Source: Saprospiraceae bacterium (GTDB lineage Bacteria > Bacteroidota > Bacteroidia > Chitinophagales > Saprospiraceae). From it: a DNA stretch of 64,000 bases. Below are positions 38,173 through 47,319 of this stretch, piece after piece. The stretch's first letter is position 1; every line of letters starts with the position of its first letter. Under the pieces are notes generated by a model. It was given only the letters and a program-made list of their open reading frames with translations. It had not been told where the DNA came from and did no database searches. The translations under genes and the position numbers were made by a program. Location of the stretch: assembly GCA_029251525.1 (NCBI GenBank), contig JAQXDE010000038.1, forward strand, positions 62,001 through 126,000. The letters are read 5' to 3'.

Positions 38173-38262
38173 ATGAAATGGTTTTTGGCTACTTTTTCTA
38201 CTATTTTTATTGGGTTCTCTAATCCTGTATTTTCTCAAAAAACAAAAATAAATCTTGATTGA
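38173..38262 (+). pseudogene. Orphan signal-peptide fragment
   Basis: A 29-codon frame starting at ATG 38173 encodes a textbook Sec signal: MKWFLATFSTIFIGFSNPVF followed by the cleavage-like SQ, then KTKINLD and a stop. The mature protein is missing. It follows the decayed coiled-coil gene by about 100 bases and faces the M28 peptidase gene. Probably the remaining 5' end of a lost secreted-protein gene; a real microprotein is less likely. Confidence 0.55.
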
Positions 38263-38303
38263 TAAAATATGCTTCAGACAATAATTTCAAATCATAGATT
38301 TGA

Positions 38304-39671
38304 TTAATTTCTACGACGAGGGATAAGAGTCGTCGGATATGACACAAGACTTTCATGTCCATCTTTTCCAACTGCAACAACCCCAAATAAATAATTATCA
38401 ATCACCACATTTTTCAATGAGTATTCGTTTACCATTCCTACAAATTTTGAGTACTGCCACTGTGGAGAGGTAGTATCTCTCCAATAAATTTTATAGCCTG
38501 CTACATCGTCATCATTTACTGTTGTCCATTTTAATGTAGTTGAAGGTTGCACTGCGCCACCAATCATCACACCTTCAGGTGCAGGGGGAGACCAAGCTAA
38601 TGCTGCCAGATTAATTGCATTTACCGCAGTTAATTTTGAAGCATATTCAAAGTTGACATGTTCGATAACATCTCCATATTTAATTCCATCTTCTTCTCTG
38701 ATGTCTTGATGTTGTTGAGTGTAGTTTTCATGAGTTTCCATGATCCGAATTCCAGCGTAGCCTTCATCATTGAAGGGACGATGATGACCACCTCGTCCAA
38801 ATCTATCTAATCGGTAAATCATTTTAGGCTTCATCATAGGCATATAAGTTGAAGTCATTCTATGAATATATCGTGCAAGCTGTCGAGAAGGTCCATCCAC
38901 TTCACCACCATAGAATCGATGCCAAATTCGCTGTTGTTCATTTAAATCAACAGGTGTTGGTTCTGAGAAAATTCGAAAACTTCGGTTGTCAATAACTCCA
39001 TCAATTCCACGAATATTTCCAATCATATCATTATTTAAAACTCCTATGATATTCCATTTTTCTTCTTTGGCGACTTTTGCCATATGCTTTCCCCCAAAGA
39101 GTCCTTGCTCTTCACCAGACAAACCAGTATAGATCACACTATTCTTAAATTTATATTTTGTTAAGAGTCTTGCCGCTTCAATTGTTCCGGCCATTCCTGA
39201 TGCGTTGTCGTTGGCACCTGGTGAATCATCTTTTCCATTTAATGGGTCAGAAATTCGAGAATCAATATCACCGGACATGATGATGAACCGATTTGGATAA
39301 TCAGTTCCTCTTTGAATTGCAACTACATTTACGACCCAAGTATCTTTATCAAATCTTCGATTTCCCTCTGCCGGTACTAATGATCGTTGGTAAAAAACTT
39401 CGAGGCAATTGCCACAGTCTTTTGAAATTTTATCAAACTCTGCTTTGATCCAACGACGAGCTGCACCGATTCCACGAGTTTGGGAAACGGTATCAGACAA
39501 AGTATGTCTAGTACCAAAGTTTGCTAGAGTGCGAATATCTTTTTCAATTCGTTCCGCCGAAGAATTTTCGATGATATTATAGATCCTGGTGTCAGTTTGC
39601 GACTGAATGAAAAAAGGGAGGAGCAACATTAATATTAATGCTAGAAATAAGTTAATTGAAGGTTTTCTCAT
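38304..39671 (-). CDS. Secreted M28-family metallopeptidase with fibronectin-like C terminus
   Basis: A 455-residue protein with signal peptide 1-24 (LFLALILMLLLPFFIQSQ). The peptidase domain shows SPGANDNASGMAG (metal Asp155), LSGEEQGLFGG (catalytic and ligand Glu187/188), NNDMIGN (Asp215) and a late GGHHRPF histidine. The usual first ligand motif HxD is replaced by GDID (134-137), so His is missing. A fibronectin type III-like module (about 365-450, VAGYKIYWRDTTSPQW) follows. No T9SS sorting domain is obvious; likely periplasmic or secreted. Transcribed alone, divergent from the DUF3089 gene. Confidence 0.87.
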   Translation of the reverse strand: MRKPSINLFLALILMLLLPFFIQSQTDTRIYNIIENSSAERIEKDIRTLANFGTRHTLSDTVSQTRGIGAARRWIKAEFDKISKDCGNCLEVFYQRSLVPAEGNRRFDKDTWVVNVVAIQRGTDYPNRFIIMSGDIDSRISDPLNGKDDSPGANDNASGMAGTIEAARLLTKYKFKNSVIYTGLSGEEQGLFGGKHMAKVAKEEKWNIIGVLNNDMIGNIRGIDGVIDNRSFRIFSEPTPVDLNEQQRIWHRFYGGEVDGPSRQLARYIHRMTSTYMPMMKPKMIYRLDRFGRGGHHRPFNDEGYAGIRIMETHENYTQQHQDIREEDGIKYGDVIEHVNFEYASKLTAVNAINLAALAWSPPAPEGVMIGGAVQPSTTLKWTTVNDDDVAGYKIYWRDTTSPQWQYSKFVGMVNEYSLKNVVIDNYLFGVVAVGKDGHESLVSYPTTLIPRRRN

Positions 39672-39721
39672 TTATAGAATGTGGTTTTAAAAAAAAAAAT
39701 CATGTTTTAACAAGATGATAA

Positions 39722-39739
39722 AATACATCTAAATGTATT
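39722..39739. promoter_or_regulatory. Palindromic dyad in the divergent promoter region
   Basis: AATACAT-ctaa-ATGTATT is a perfect 7-bp dyad 51 bases upstream of the M28 peptidase start and 127 bases upstream of the DUF3089 start. Symmetry and location suggest a regulator-binding site; AT-rich chance occurrence is possible. Confidence 0.3.
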
Positions 39740-39865
39740 AAACTTATATAAAAAAACGATTTAAATTAATCAAAATACTTTTAAAGGTTTAACATTCCTT
39801 TTTTAATGTGTAAATTATTTTCTATAATGTGTCGTGCTTTATATTTTAATTAGACGACGAAAAAT

Positions 39866-41056
39866 ATGTTTATGAGTATACTCAAAAATATTAAAACTCA
39901 GATTTCTAAAGTAAGAAAAAGAGCCGAGAAAGTTGGAAAATGGGTCAACTTTGCGCAGCAAGTTCGACCATCGAAAGATTTCAATGAAAATCAATTGCCG
40001 TCTCCTCCAAACTATTCAAGTCGGCAAAGTTGGGCAGCTCATCCAGAGGTGGAAAACAAGTCTAGTTTTGTTCCTCTCGGAGTAGAAAAGGCAAAGCCCG
40101 AAGATTTGAAAGCAGATGTTTTTTTTATACATCCAACTACTTTTTTTGGGAATAAAAACTGGAATGCATCTTTGAGTCACCCTGTGGCAAATACGATTGT
40201 AGACGAAATTATAATGTCGGGACAAGCTTCCGTTTTTAATTCGTGTTGTAGGATTTTTGCTCCGCGATATCGACAAGCGACTTTTTATTCTTTTTTAGAG
40301 GGAGGAAAGAATGGTAGAAAGGCATTAGATGTTGCTTACTCAGATGTAGCTCGAGCATTTGATTTCTTTATTAATAACCTTAATGATGGACGACCATTTT
40401 TTATTGCGAGTCATAGCCAAGGTACCGTTCATGCGATCAAGTTATTGGAAGATAAAATTGATAAAACAGAGTTGGTAAAAAGAATGATTGCTGCGTATAC
40501 AATTGGGTTTGAATTCCCAAAAGTAAAATTTGAAGAAGATTTGAAAAATATCAAACCGAGCCAAAGTGCTAGCGATACACATTGTGTTATTGCTTATGAT
40601 ACTTATATAGATGGATCAAAACCAATAACGGTTCTTGATAGAACTCAACTTCCTTTTTCTAAAAAAGATGGAACATGGGGATGGAAAAAACGAGCAAATT
40701 TAGCGACCTTCTCAACTAATCCAATATCTTGGAAATCAGATAATGAAATAGCTGATGCATCCCAACATTTAGGTGCGGTTAGTAATGAATATGTAAAAAG
40801 TAATTTTAAATTAAATAGTTTGCTTGACAAAGAAGTAGCTGAAATTGAGGCGGCAAGATTATCTTCGATTTATGAAAATGAAGTTTCTTCAAGATGTGGA
40901 ACTGATGGGTATTTGTATATTTCAAAACCGGTACATCGGCAATTTAGAATGATGTTATTGCCGGGTGGCAATTATCATAATTATGATTACTCGTTGTTTT
41001 ATATGAATTTGAGGGAAAATGTGAAAACTAGATTAGAGGCATTTTTGGGAAGATAA
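39866..41056 (+). CDS. DUF3089 alpha/beta-hydrolase-like protein
   Basis: A 396-residue protein of the DUF3089 family. It shows DVFFIHPTTFFGNKNWNAS (about 84-102), SCCRIFAPRYRQATFYSF (127-143) and the nucleophile elbow ASHSQGT (Ser184) of an alpha/beta hydrolase. There is no signal peptide and the N terminus is basic and amphipathic. The substrate is unknown; the family is annotated as uncharacterised lipase/esterase-like. Met3 (MSILKN) is an alternative start. It is followed by an 860-base gene-poor stretch. Confidence 0.83.
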   Translation: MFMSILKNIKTQISKVRKRAEKVGKWVNFAQQVRPSKDFNENQLPSPPNYSSRQSWAAHPEVENKSSFVPLGVEKAKPEDLKADVFFIHPTTFFGNKNWNASLSHPVANTIVDEIIMSGQASVFNSCCRIFAPRYRQATFYSFLEGGKNGRKALDVAYSDVARAFDFFINNLNDGRPFFIASHSQGTVHAIKLLEDKIDKTELVKRMIAAYTIGFEFPKVKFEEDLKNIKPSQSASDTHCVIAYDTYIDGSKPITVLDRTQLPFSKKDGTWGWKKRANLATFSTNPISWKSDNEIADASQHLGAVSNEYVKSNFKLNSLLDKEVAEIEAARLSSIYENEVSSRCGTDGYLYISKPVHRQFRMMLLPGGNYHNYDYSLFYMNLRENVKTRLEAFLGR

Positions 41057-41917
41057 AAATGCTGCTCAAAGTTTATTAAAATCAGATTTTGAATTTCCTC
41101 TCTAATCTGAAATCAATTTTTTCAAAAATCGGGCAAGCTATCCAGTCATAAACTTTAGGTATATTTTTTTGTTTCAAAATTTTTTTTCTTTTACTTTCAA
41201 TAATCATCATTGCTGTTTGATTTAAAATCTTTCTTTTTAAAATAAAGAATTCTCTTCATTAGGTATACATTATATTGATTTGTACAGAAATGATAGCTCG
41301 TTTTCTACTATTACTGAATTTTATACTTCTGCTATATGCTTAATATTATCTTTCAAATGATGATATGATTAAAGTGGCATTAAGCAACATTTGGATTGAT
41401 GATTTATTAGAATAGTGTATTAAAGAGTATTAGTCTGTAGTCTATATTTCATTTACTCAAAGAGACCCCTATGCCTTTATAAAAAGCTCTGTAAATACTG
41501 ATTTTATTCAACAGGATTTTGGAGGTGGAGGAGTTTTAAATTGGAAGAATTCAACTAATACTTTATAGTTTAATGAAGTACGTTTATAATGAGATTAACA
41601 GCTAAGGGAGAGACGGAGTTGCTTTCACTTCTTAAATTAAAATAGGTAATTAATTGTTTAGGTTGAAAAATATTCTAGGTTTTGGAAAAGTATTGAGTTG
41701 GCTGTAGAATACATTAAAAGTAAGGTTAAATTTATTAAAATTAAATAAAAGTATTTATTGTGTGAAAATTAAAAACGAATAACTTTAGTTATTTTAACGA
41801 AAAGTGGTAGTTAGGTTTTTTTCTGCTCAAAAAAACAATCCACTTACAAGTAATTCTGTAAGTGGATTGTTATTTTAAAATAAAAAATTATTTTATTTTT
41901 GATCTTCAATAAGGTGA
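41057..41917. other. Gene-poor stretch with possible relics
   Basis: No convincing complete gene. On the minus strand a 42-codon frame (41082-41210) reads MMIIESKRKKILKQ...VYDWIACPIFEKIDF, which could be a tiny gene or a relic. On the plus strand, about 41440-41570 holds a protein-like frame (YISFTQRDPYAFIK...FGGGGVLNW) closed by stops on both sides, perhaps a gene fragment. The region ends in the terminator at 41834-41871. Confidence 0.3.
41834..41871 (-). terminator. Terminator of the acidic repeat lipoprotein gene
   Basis: AACAATCCACTTACA (41834-41848) pairs with TGTAAGTGGATTGTT (41857-41871). On the minus strand the stem is followed by a run of seven Ts. It lies about 47 bases beyond the stop of the gene at 41918. 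Confidence 0.9.
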
Positions 41918-42238
41918 TTATTGTTCACCCTCTTTTTGATCTTGTTTTACCTTTGCATCATGTCCATCATGTCCATCATGATTTTCTTTTCCATCTTTAT
42001 CAATTTCTTCCCCATCTTTTCCATCTTTATCAATTTCTTCTCCATCTTTTCCATCTTTATCAATTTCTTCTCCTTCCTGATCTTGATTCATTTCTTCTCC
42101 TTCCTGATCTTGATTCATTTCCGTTTGTTCAGAATCATTATGTTCTTTTTCTGATGTTTCACCAGGGCAACTGAAAAGCAAAGTTGAAAAAATTAAAATT
42201 GTAAAAACTGATTTTAAAATATTTAAGTAAGTAGTCAT
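41918..42238 (-). CDS. Small lipoprotein with acidic DKDG repeats
   Basis: A 106-residue protein. Residues 1-24 form a lipoprotein signal (SVFTILIFSTLLFSC, lipobox LFSC). The mature part is almost entirely repeats: MNQDQEGEE twice, then EEIDKDGKDG nearly three times, then HDGHDGHD. It is highly acidic and has no hydrophobic core, so it is probably disordered; the D-x-DG pattern and His-Asp pairs could bind calcium or other divalent metals (inference). Its first 33 residues and its upstream DNA are close copies of the lipoprotein gene at 42556-43479, while the rest is unrelated. No known family. Confidence 0.75.
   Translation of the reverse strand: MTTYLNILKSVFTILIFSTLLFSCPGETSEKEHNDSEQTEMNQDQEGEEMNQDQEGEEIDKDGKDGEEIDKDGKDGEEIDKDGKENHDGHDGHDAKVKQDQKEGEQ
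41991..42122 (-). repeat. Coding tandem repeats in the acidic lipoprotein gene
   Basis: Three copies of a 30-bp unit begin at 41991, 42021 and 42051 (CCATCTTTATCAATTTCTTC...), followed by two copies of a 27-bp unit at 42071 and 42098 (TCCTTCCTGATCTTGATTCA...). Units keep the reading frame, and near identity points to slippage-type expansion. Confidence 0.9.
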
Positions 42239-42555
42239 TTTGTAAAAATTTAGTGAAGGAAATGTATTTAGTTCTTCTTTTGGGTTTCTTAAATATAATA
42301 ATGAAATTTAAGATAGTAATTAATTTTTTAATAAGCGATTTTAAATGTTTTAATTTTTTCACATTCTATTTATGTTGTGACAAATCTTTTAAAAAAAAGC
42401 TTATTGAATATTCTATTCAATAAGCTTTTTTTATCAACCAACATAGAAAGTACAAATCTAGTATCTAATCTAGAACTATTTTATTGAGTGAGCATAAATA
42501 AGTGTTCAAATTTAAAAGCTCATGATTCTAGATCTTTTTAAATATTAAGGGTGTT
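42239..42555. other. Promoter region of the acidic lipoprotein gene plus upstream terminator
   Basis: The first 130 bases or so (42239-42370) resemble the region upstream of the SnoaL lipoprotein gene (43480-43610). Shared parts are the leader GTAAAAATTT next to the start and a TAATAAG(C/A)GATTTTAAAT block. The remainder holds the hairpin terminator of the upstream lipoprotein gene at 42393-42431. Confidence 0.6.
42393..42431 (-). terminator. Terminator downstream of the SnoaL-like lipoprotein gene
   Basis: AAAAAAGCTTATTGAATA (42393-42410) pairs perfectly with 42414-42431 around a TTC loop. T run on the minus strand. It is about 125 bases beyond the stop codon at 42556. Confidence 0.88.
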
Positions 42556-43479
42556 TTATTTTGACAGTCCTGCAGATTCCATTTCAAGGTAAGCAGTATT
42601 ACCATCAATTTTAAAAATATTACCCCATTGACCTCTCACCATTGAATTAGTTGTTTTATCTAGCTGAGTCCAGTTACCGTAACCAATTGCTAATGAATCA
42701 CCAAGGTATCTATATCCTAAGATATTGGCATCTAAAATCTGTCCATCTAAAAAGATTTCAGTCGCTTTAATATTTTCACGACCCACTACTATTCCATCTT
42801 TTGAGCTTACATTTTGAAGTGCATTTTCTGTGAAAAGCTTTGACAAGCTATCAGCATTTTTTTCATTTAGATGTTTAATATACCCAGCTACAGAGGCCTC
42901 TATTTTATCAAAATGAAGTTCATCTGAAACTATAGATTTATTAAGAGCTACTAATTCTTTGGTAGATGTGTCTGTATCTTTAAAATCTGAGTGAGCAGAT
43001 TCTAGTAAACATTTCACTTTACCATTTTTATACTGCCACACATTACCCCATTTACCTGTTTCTAAAGTTGTATTATTAGCGTCTAAAATTTTATAAGTTC
43101 CTGCCCCAATTAATATCGTATCGGATAGTAAACGCGTTTCTGAAACAGTAACATTGATATGGCTATTTTTTAAGTCACTATCTTCTGAAAATGTCGCTAC
43201 AAATGAATTTTTTATTGCTTCACCCCCTACTATCGGCTCTGTAGAATTGGAAATTACTCTTACGGCATCATCAGTAAACTCTCCTGCAACAGCTAGAGCA
43301 TCACCCGAATTCCAAAAGCCAGTAAAACTTTCAAAAGATTCAGCCATAAGTGTTTTGGCATCCTTGGATTTAACAATCTCGTGCTGTTTTTCTGTTGTTT
43401 CACCAGTACAACTATAAAGCAAAGTTGATAAAATTAGAATTGTAAAAATTGATTTTAAAATATTAAAGTAAGTATTCAT
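42556..43479 (-). CDS. Lipoprotein with two SnoaL/NTF2-like domains
   Basis: A 307-residue protein with a lipoprotein signal (SIFTILILSTLLYSC; Cys24). Two cone-shaped NTF2-like (SnoaL/DUF4440) modules follow. The first is at about 40-165 (FTGFWNSGDALAVAGEFTDDAVRV, GGEAIKNSF, GKWGNVWQYKNGKVK) and the second at about 185-305 (YIKHLNEKNADSLSKLFTENA, VGRENIKATEIF, RGQWGNIFKIDGNTAY). The two halves are clearly internal duplicates. It is anchored to a membrane, with no evident enzymatic residues. Its 5' end is duplicated in the gene at 41918-42238. Confidence 0.8.
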   Translation of the reverse strand: MNTYFNILKSIFTILILSTLLYSCTGETTEKQHEIVKSKDAKTLMAESFESFTGFWNSGDALAVAGEFTDDAVRVISNSTEPIVGGEAIKNSFVATFSEDSDLKNSHINVTVSETRLLSDTILIGAGTYKILDANNTTLETGKWGNVWQYKNGKVKCLLESAHSDFKDTDTSTKELVALNKSIVSDELHFDKIEASVAGYIKHLNEKNADSLSKLFTENALQNVSSKDGIVVGRENIKATEIFLDGQILDANILGYRYLGDSLAIGYGNWTQLDKTTNSMVRGQWGNIFKIDGNTAYLEMESAGLSK

Positions 43480-43627
43480 TTTGTAAAAATTTGGTAGAGA
43501 AAATATATTTAATTATCCTTATCTTTTGAAATATAGAAAGATTATTTAACTTAATAAGAGATTTTAAATATTTTATAGTCTAATAACACATGTTTCAACT
43601 TATACTAGAATGTGTGAATGAAAACAA

Positions 43628-43661
43628 AAAAGCATACTGAATGGAAATTCAGTATGCTTTT
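43628..43661 (-). terminator. Terminator of thrS
   Basis: AAAAGCATACTGAAT (43628-43642) pairs with 43647-43661 around GGAA. The minus-strand T run follows. It lies about 35 bases after the thrS stop. Confidence 0.92.
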
Positions 43662-43695
43662 GTTTTAAATTAAGTTGCTGTGATGTAATTTATAA

Positions 43696-45618
43696 TTACA
43701 ACTGTTCCGTAAAATATTTTACAAAATCATCTATTGGCATTGCTCCAACATCTCCTTCTCCTTGCTTCCGTACACCAACCGTTCCGGCCGCTTCTTCTTT
43801 CTCTCCAACGATTAACATAAAAGGAATTTTTTTCACTTCATTGTCACGGATTTTTTTACCAATTGATTCTGTTCGAGTATCAATGACTCCTCGAATATCA
43901 TGAAGAGCTAAGGCATCTTGCACTTTATACGCATATTCATTATACTTATCACTCAATGGTAAAATTGCAAATTGTTCAGGTGCCAACCACAATGGAAATT
44001 TACCACCACAATGTTCAATTAAAACTCCCATGAACCTTTCCATACTTCCGAAGGGTGCACGGTGAATCATTACAGGTCGATGCTTCTCATTATCTTTTCC
44101 AACGTACTCTAATTCGAATCTTTCAGGCAAGTTATAATCCACTTGAATTGTTCCTAGTTGCCAACTTCGACCCAAAGCATCTTTTACCATGAAATCCAAT
44201 TTTGGACCATAGAAAGCAGCTTCACCTAATTCAGTAATTGTTTCCAAGCCAACTTCTTGAGTGGCTTCAATAATTGCACGTTCTGCTTTGTCCCAATTTT
44301 CATCAGAGCCAATATATTTTTCTTTATTATTTGGATCACGCAATGAGATTTGAGCAGTTACATCTTCATAACTAAACTTTTTTAAGACGTGTAAGGTCAA
44401 ATCTAATACATCCAAAAATTCTGTTTTCAACTGATCTGGCGTACAAAAGATATGTGCATCATCTTGAGTAAATCCTCTTACACGAGTCAATCCATGTAAT
44501 TCACCAGTTTGTTCATATCGATAAACCGTTCCGAACTCCGCAATTCGTAAAGGCAATTCTTTATAAGATCTAGGACGTACTCCAAAGACCTCACAATGGT
44601 GTGGACAGTTCATTGGTTTTAATAAAAATTCTTCACCATCTTTTGGAGTGTGAATTGGTTGAAAACTATCTTCTCCATATTTTTCATAATGACCTGAAGT
44701 TATGTATAAATCTTTCTTCGCAATGTGGGGGGTAATCACAGGTTGATAGCCTCTTTTAATTTGTTCTTTTTTCAGGAAGTCCTCTAAACGAGTTCGTAGA
44801 GCAGCACCTTTTGGAAGCCAAATTGGTAGTCCGGCACCTACTTTTTCAGAAAACATAAACAACTCCATTTCTTTACCTAGTTTTCTGTGATCCCGTTTTT
44901 TCGCCTCCTCCAGCATATGTAAGTACTGTGTGAGTTCTTTATTTTTTGGAAATGAGATTCCATAAATCCGAGTCATTTGATTTCGGGTATCATCGCCTTG
45001 CCAATAAGCACCTGCGACTTTCATCAATTTAACTGCTTTTATTTTTGAAGTATTAGGCATGTGAGGCCCTCGGCATAAGTCAACGAAACTTCCTTGAGTA
45101 TAAAGTGTCAAAGCTTCATCTTCTTCTCTTTTTTCAATCAACTCAACTTTGTACTCATCACCTTTATCTTGGAAAAATTTTAAAGCTTCTGCTCTCGAAA
45201 TATCTTGGCGAATAAATTCATTTTTTTGGCGCGCCAACTCCAGCATTTTATCTTCTATTTTCTTAAAATCATCAGAAGAAATTTTGTTATCACCTGGATC
45301 TATGTCATAGTAAAAACCATTTTCAATAGCAGGCCCAGTTCCTAATTTGATCCCTGGATAAACTGCTTCCAAGGCTTCTGCCATCAAATGAGCGGAGGAG
45401 TGCCAGAATGTTTTTTTTCCTTCTTTATCATTCCAGGTTAATAATTGCACGGTCGAATCTATCTCAATTGGACGCATGGAATCCCATACTTCACCATTTA
45501 CTTTTGCGGAAAGAACATTCCGGGCCAATCCTTCACTAATAGACTGTGCAACTTGCATTGCAGTAACGGCTGAACTGTATTCACGAACGCTACCATCTGG
45601 AAGAGTAATTTTAATCAT
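43696..45618 (-). CDS. thrS: Threonyl-tRNA synthetase
   Basis: Class II aminoacyl-tRNA synthetase that charges tRNA-Thr. Its 640 residues carry all domains: TGS (1-60, [15 protein letters not shown]), the editing domain with [11 protein letters not shown] (zinc/editing His motif) and CRGPHMPNT, the catalytic core with MNCPHHC and [26 protein letters not shown] (motif 2), [18 protein letters not shown] (motif 3), and the anticodon-binding domain ([11 protein letters not shown] to end). The length is standard. It is transcribed alone; the usual downstream infC is not here. Confidence 0.98.
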   Translation of the reverse strand: MIKITLPDGSVREYSSAVTAMQVAQSISEGLARNVLSAKVNGEVWDSMRPIEIDSTVQLLTWNDKEGKKTFWHSSAHLMAEALEAVYPGIKLGTGPAIENGFYYDIDPGDNKISSDDFKKIEDKMLELARQKNEFIRQDISRAEALKFFQDKGDEYKVELIEKREEDEALTLYTQGSFVDLCRGPHMPNTSKIKAVKLMKVAGAYWQGDDTRNQMTRIYGISFPKNKELTQYLHMLEEAKKRDHRKLGKEMELFMFSEKVGAGLPIWLPKGAALRTRLEDFLKKEQIKRGYQPVITPHIAKKDLYITSGHYEKYGEDSFQPIHTPKDGEEFLLKPMNCPHHCEVFGVRPRSYKELPLRIAEFGTVYRYEQTGELHGLTRVRGFTQDDAHIFCTPDQLKTEFLDVLDLTLHVLKKFSYEDVTAQISLRDPNNKEKYIGSDENWDKAERAIIEATQEVGLETITELGEAAFYGPKLDFMVKDALGRSWQLGTIQVDYNLPERFELEYVGKDNEKHRPVMIHRAPFGSMERFMGVLIEHCGGKFPLWLAPEQFAILPLSDKYNEYAYKVQDALALHDIRGVIDTRTESIGKKIRDNEVKKIPFMLIVGEKEEAAGTVGVRKQGEGDVGAMPIDDFVKYFTEQL

Positions 45619-45686
45619 TTTATTATAATTTTAAATATTTGTATTTGTTTACGATTTTTATTCAGGAAAAGTTTTATCGAAGTGCG

Positions 45687-45716
45687 CAAAAATAAAGGTT
45701 TTTACTAAAATTCAAA
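45687..45716 (-). promoter_or_regulatory. Promoter of thrS
   Basis: On the minus strand TTTG (45713-45716), an 18-base gap, then TATTTTTG (45687-45694): a match to the Bacteroidota -33/-7 promoter. The predicted leader is about 60 bases. I saw no T-box or clear attenuator in it. Confidence 0.72.
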
Positions 45717-45821
45717 AGAACAAAGAGAGGAGCTTGAAGAAACTTTTAAGTAAAACTATTTTTAATTTTTTTTGTATATAAAAGTATATACACTCTTTTT
45801 TTTAAAAATTAAATTTGAGAT

Positions 45822-46568
45822 ATGTCAGTTCAAGTAATTCCTAAAGAAAATCAAGGTTATGGTGCATTTAATGGTGGTGAAATCATCGAAAACAAACCCA
45901 TAGGATTTCCTCAAGATGGGGGAGAGGGAAAGCCTTTTTCAAATTTATTTTATTGGGCATATGCAGAGGCCAAGGTAGAAAGTACAATTGGTCTACATCC
46001 ACACCAAGGGTTTGAAATTATGTCTTTTGTTTTGAATGGTAAAATTGAACATTTTGATACTCAATTAAATGATTGGAAGCACCTAAACAAGGGAGATGCC
46101 CAAATTATAAGAGCAGGTAAAGGAATTAGTCATGCAGAAAAAATGGGTAAAGGAGCAATAATGTTTCAAATCTGGGTAGATCCAAGTTTAGAAAAAACCA
46201 TGCAAAAACCTGCAAGTTATGATGATTACCGGCATGAAAATTTTCCAGTTAAAATCGAAAATGGAATCTCTATCAAAATGTATTCAGGTGATGGTGCTCC
46301 AATTGCAATGGATACACCAGGAATGAATATTTCAGAATGGGATTTTGAGAAAGGTACTTATGAAAAATCAGCAGATTTACAAAAAATATATTCGATTTAT
46401 GTAATTGAAGGAGAAGTAAAGTTGAATGGTGAAAAAGCAAGTCAAGATTCTTTTGTTATTATTCAAGATGTTAATGAAGTGAAAATTGAAAATGAAGGGG
46501 GAGGAAAACTTTTTGTCATTGCGTCTGATAAAAAACTTAATTATTTAACTTATGCTGAAATGACCTAA
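45822..46568 (+). CDS. Pirin family protein
   Basis: A 248-residue bicupin of the pirin family; members bind iron, and some are quercetin dioxygenases. Metal ligands are visible: H59 and H61 in HPHQGFE, and H104 and E106 in GISHAE. The second cupin (about 165-240) is degenerate, as is usual for the family. Cytoplasmic, single gene, divergent from thrS. The role cannot be narrowed from sequence. Confidence 0.92.
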   Translation: MSVQVIPKENQGYGAFNGGEIIENKPIGFPQDGGEGKPFSNLFYWAYAEAKVESTIGLHPHQGFEIMSFVLNGKIEHFDTQLNDWKHLNKGDAQIIRAGKGISHAEKMGKGAIMFQIWVDPSLEKTMQKPASYDDYRHENFPVKIENGISIKMYSGDGAPIAMDTPGMNISEWDFEKGTYEKSADLQKIYSIYVIEGEVKLNGEKASQDSFVIIQDVNEVKIENEGGGKLFVIASDKKLNYLTYAEMT

Positions 46569-46585
46569 GCGAAGATGAGGGGCTA

Positions 46586-46629
46586 AAAATAAAAGGAGAT
46601 GAATATTAAAACTCATCTCCTTTTATTTT
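46586..46629. terminator. Bidirectional terminator, pirin / TlpA-like gene
   Basis: AAAATAAAAGGAGATGA (46586-46602) pairs perfectly with 46613-46629. It ends inside the stop codon of the minus-strand thioredoxin-like gene, so one hairpin serves both convergent genes. Confidence 0.88.
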
Positions 46630-47287
46630 ACATCGCAGCTAATTCTTTTACTTTTTCAAACAATTTTATCTCATCACCTGTTGAATATTTTCTTTTGTGG
46701 TAAGCGATTTCACCATTTTTATCAAAAATAAAAGTTTGAGGTAAACCATTCAAAGCTCCAGGCATCACCAGTCTAAATTCACGATTAGTATCATGAAATG
46801 TGTCCCATGGCCACTGTTCTTTTTCTACTCTTTTTATAAAATTATTATAATTTTTTTTGAAGTCAGTTGAAATAGCAATTAGGTTAAAATCAGCTTCTTT
46901 TTTCCAGTCGGGGTAAACCTTTTTTATTGCATTCAATTCCATTCGGCATGGATAACAAGTGGTTAACCAAAAAAGCACAATAGTTGGCTTTCCATTTTTC
47001 ATTAAAGATTTTTCAGAATTCAAAATTTCTTTTTTAGCGTTCGTCAAAGAAATGTCGAAAGGAAAAGTATTATTAATATCTTTTTTTTGACGAGCAGTAC
47101 TGGCGATCATATTAGATCGACGAGCAGGATTAGTATCTCTAAGTATATTGGCTGAGGGCGTTAAAGTAGCTTCCGCAACTTTTGGAATTGTATCAATAGA
47201 TTGAGTTGAAGTTGAATTTTCTTTATCTGAGCAACCAGAAAATGTTGCAAATAATACAATTACAAAAAAGGAAAATAGATTTTTCAT
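46628..47287 (-). CDS. TlpA-like thioredoxin-fold lipoprotein
   Basis: A 219-residue lipoprotein (signal and lipobox TFSGC, Cys19). A thioredoxin-fold domain spans about 75-215 with the redox motif TTCYPCR (C111, C114), preceded by PTIVLFWL and followed by KVYPDWKKEADFNLIAISTD and the cis-Pro region NGLPQTFIFDKNG. It probably reduces or oxidises disulfides in envelope proteins. Met1 is preceded by a TPR lipoprotein gene 32 bases upstream on the same strand, so the two are likely one operon. Confidence 0.88.
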   Translation of the reverse strand: MKNLFSFFVIVLFATFSGCSDKENSTSTQSIDTIPKVAEATLTPSANILRDTNPARRSNMIASTARQKKDINNTFPFDISLTNAKKEILNSEKSLMKNGKPTIVLFWLTTCYPCRMELNAIKKVYPDWKKEADFNLIAISTDFKKNYNNFIKRVEKEQWPWDTFHDTNREFRLVMPGALNGLPQTFIFDKNGEIAYHKRKYSTGDEIKLFEKVKELAAM

Positions 47288-47319
47288 AGAATTTTTATTT
47301 AAAAAATACGCTTTAAAAC

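Noticed and set aside
41991-42122. CRISPR-like short regular repeats
   Set aside because: The repeats are contiguous, in frame and coding, with no spacers; no cas genes are present.
45619-45821. T-box or attenuator in the thrS leader
   Set aside because: The predicted leader is only about 60 bases of AT-rich DNA with no stem-loop or T-box sequence.
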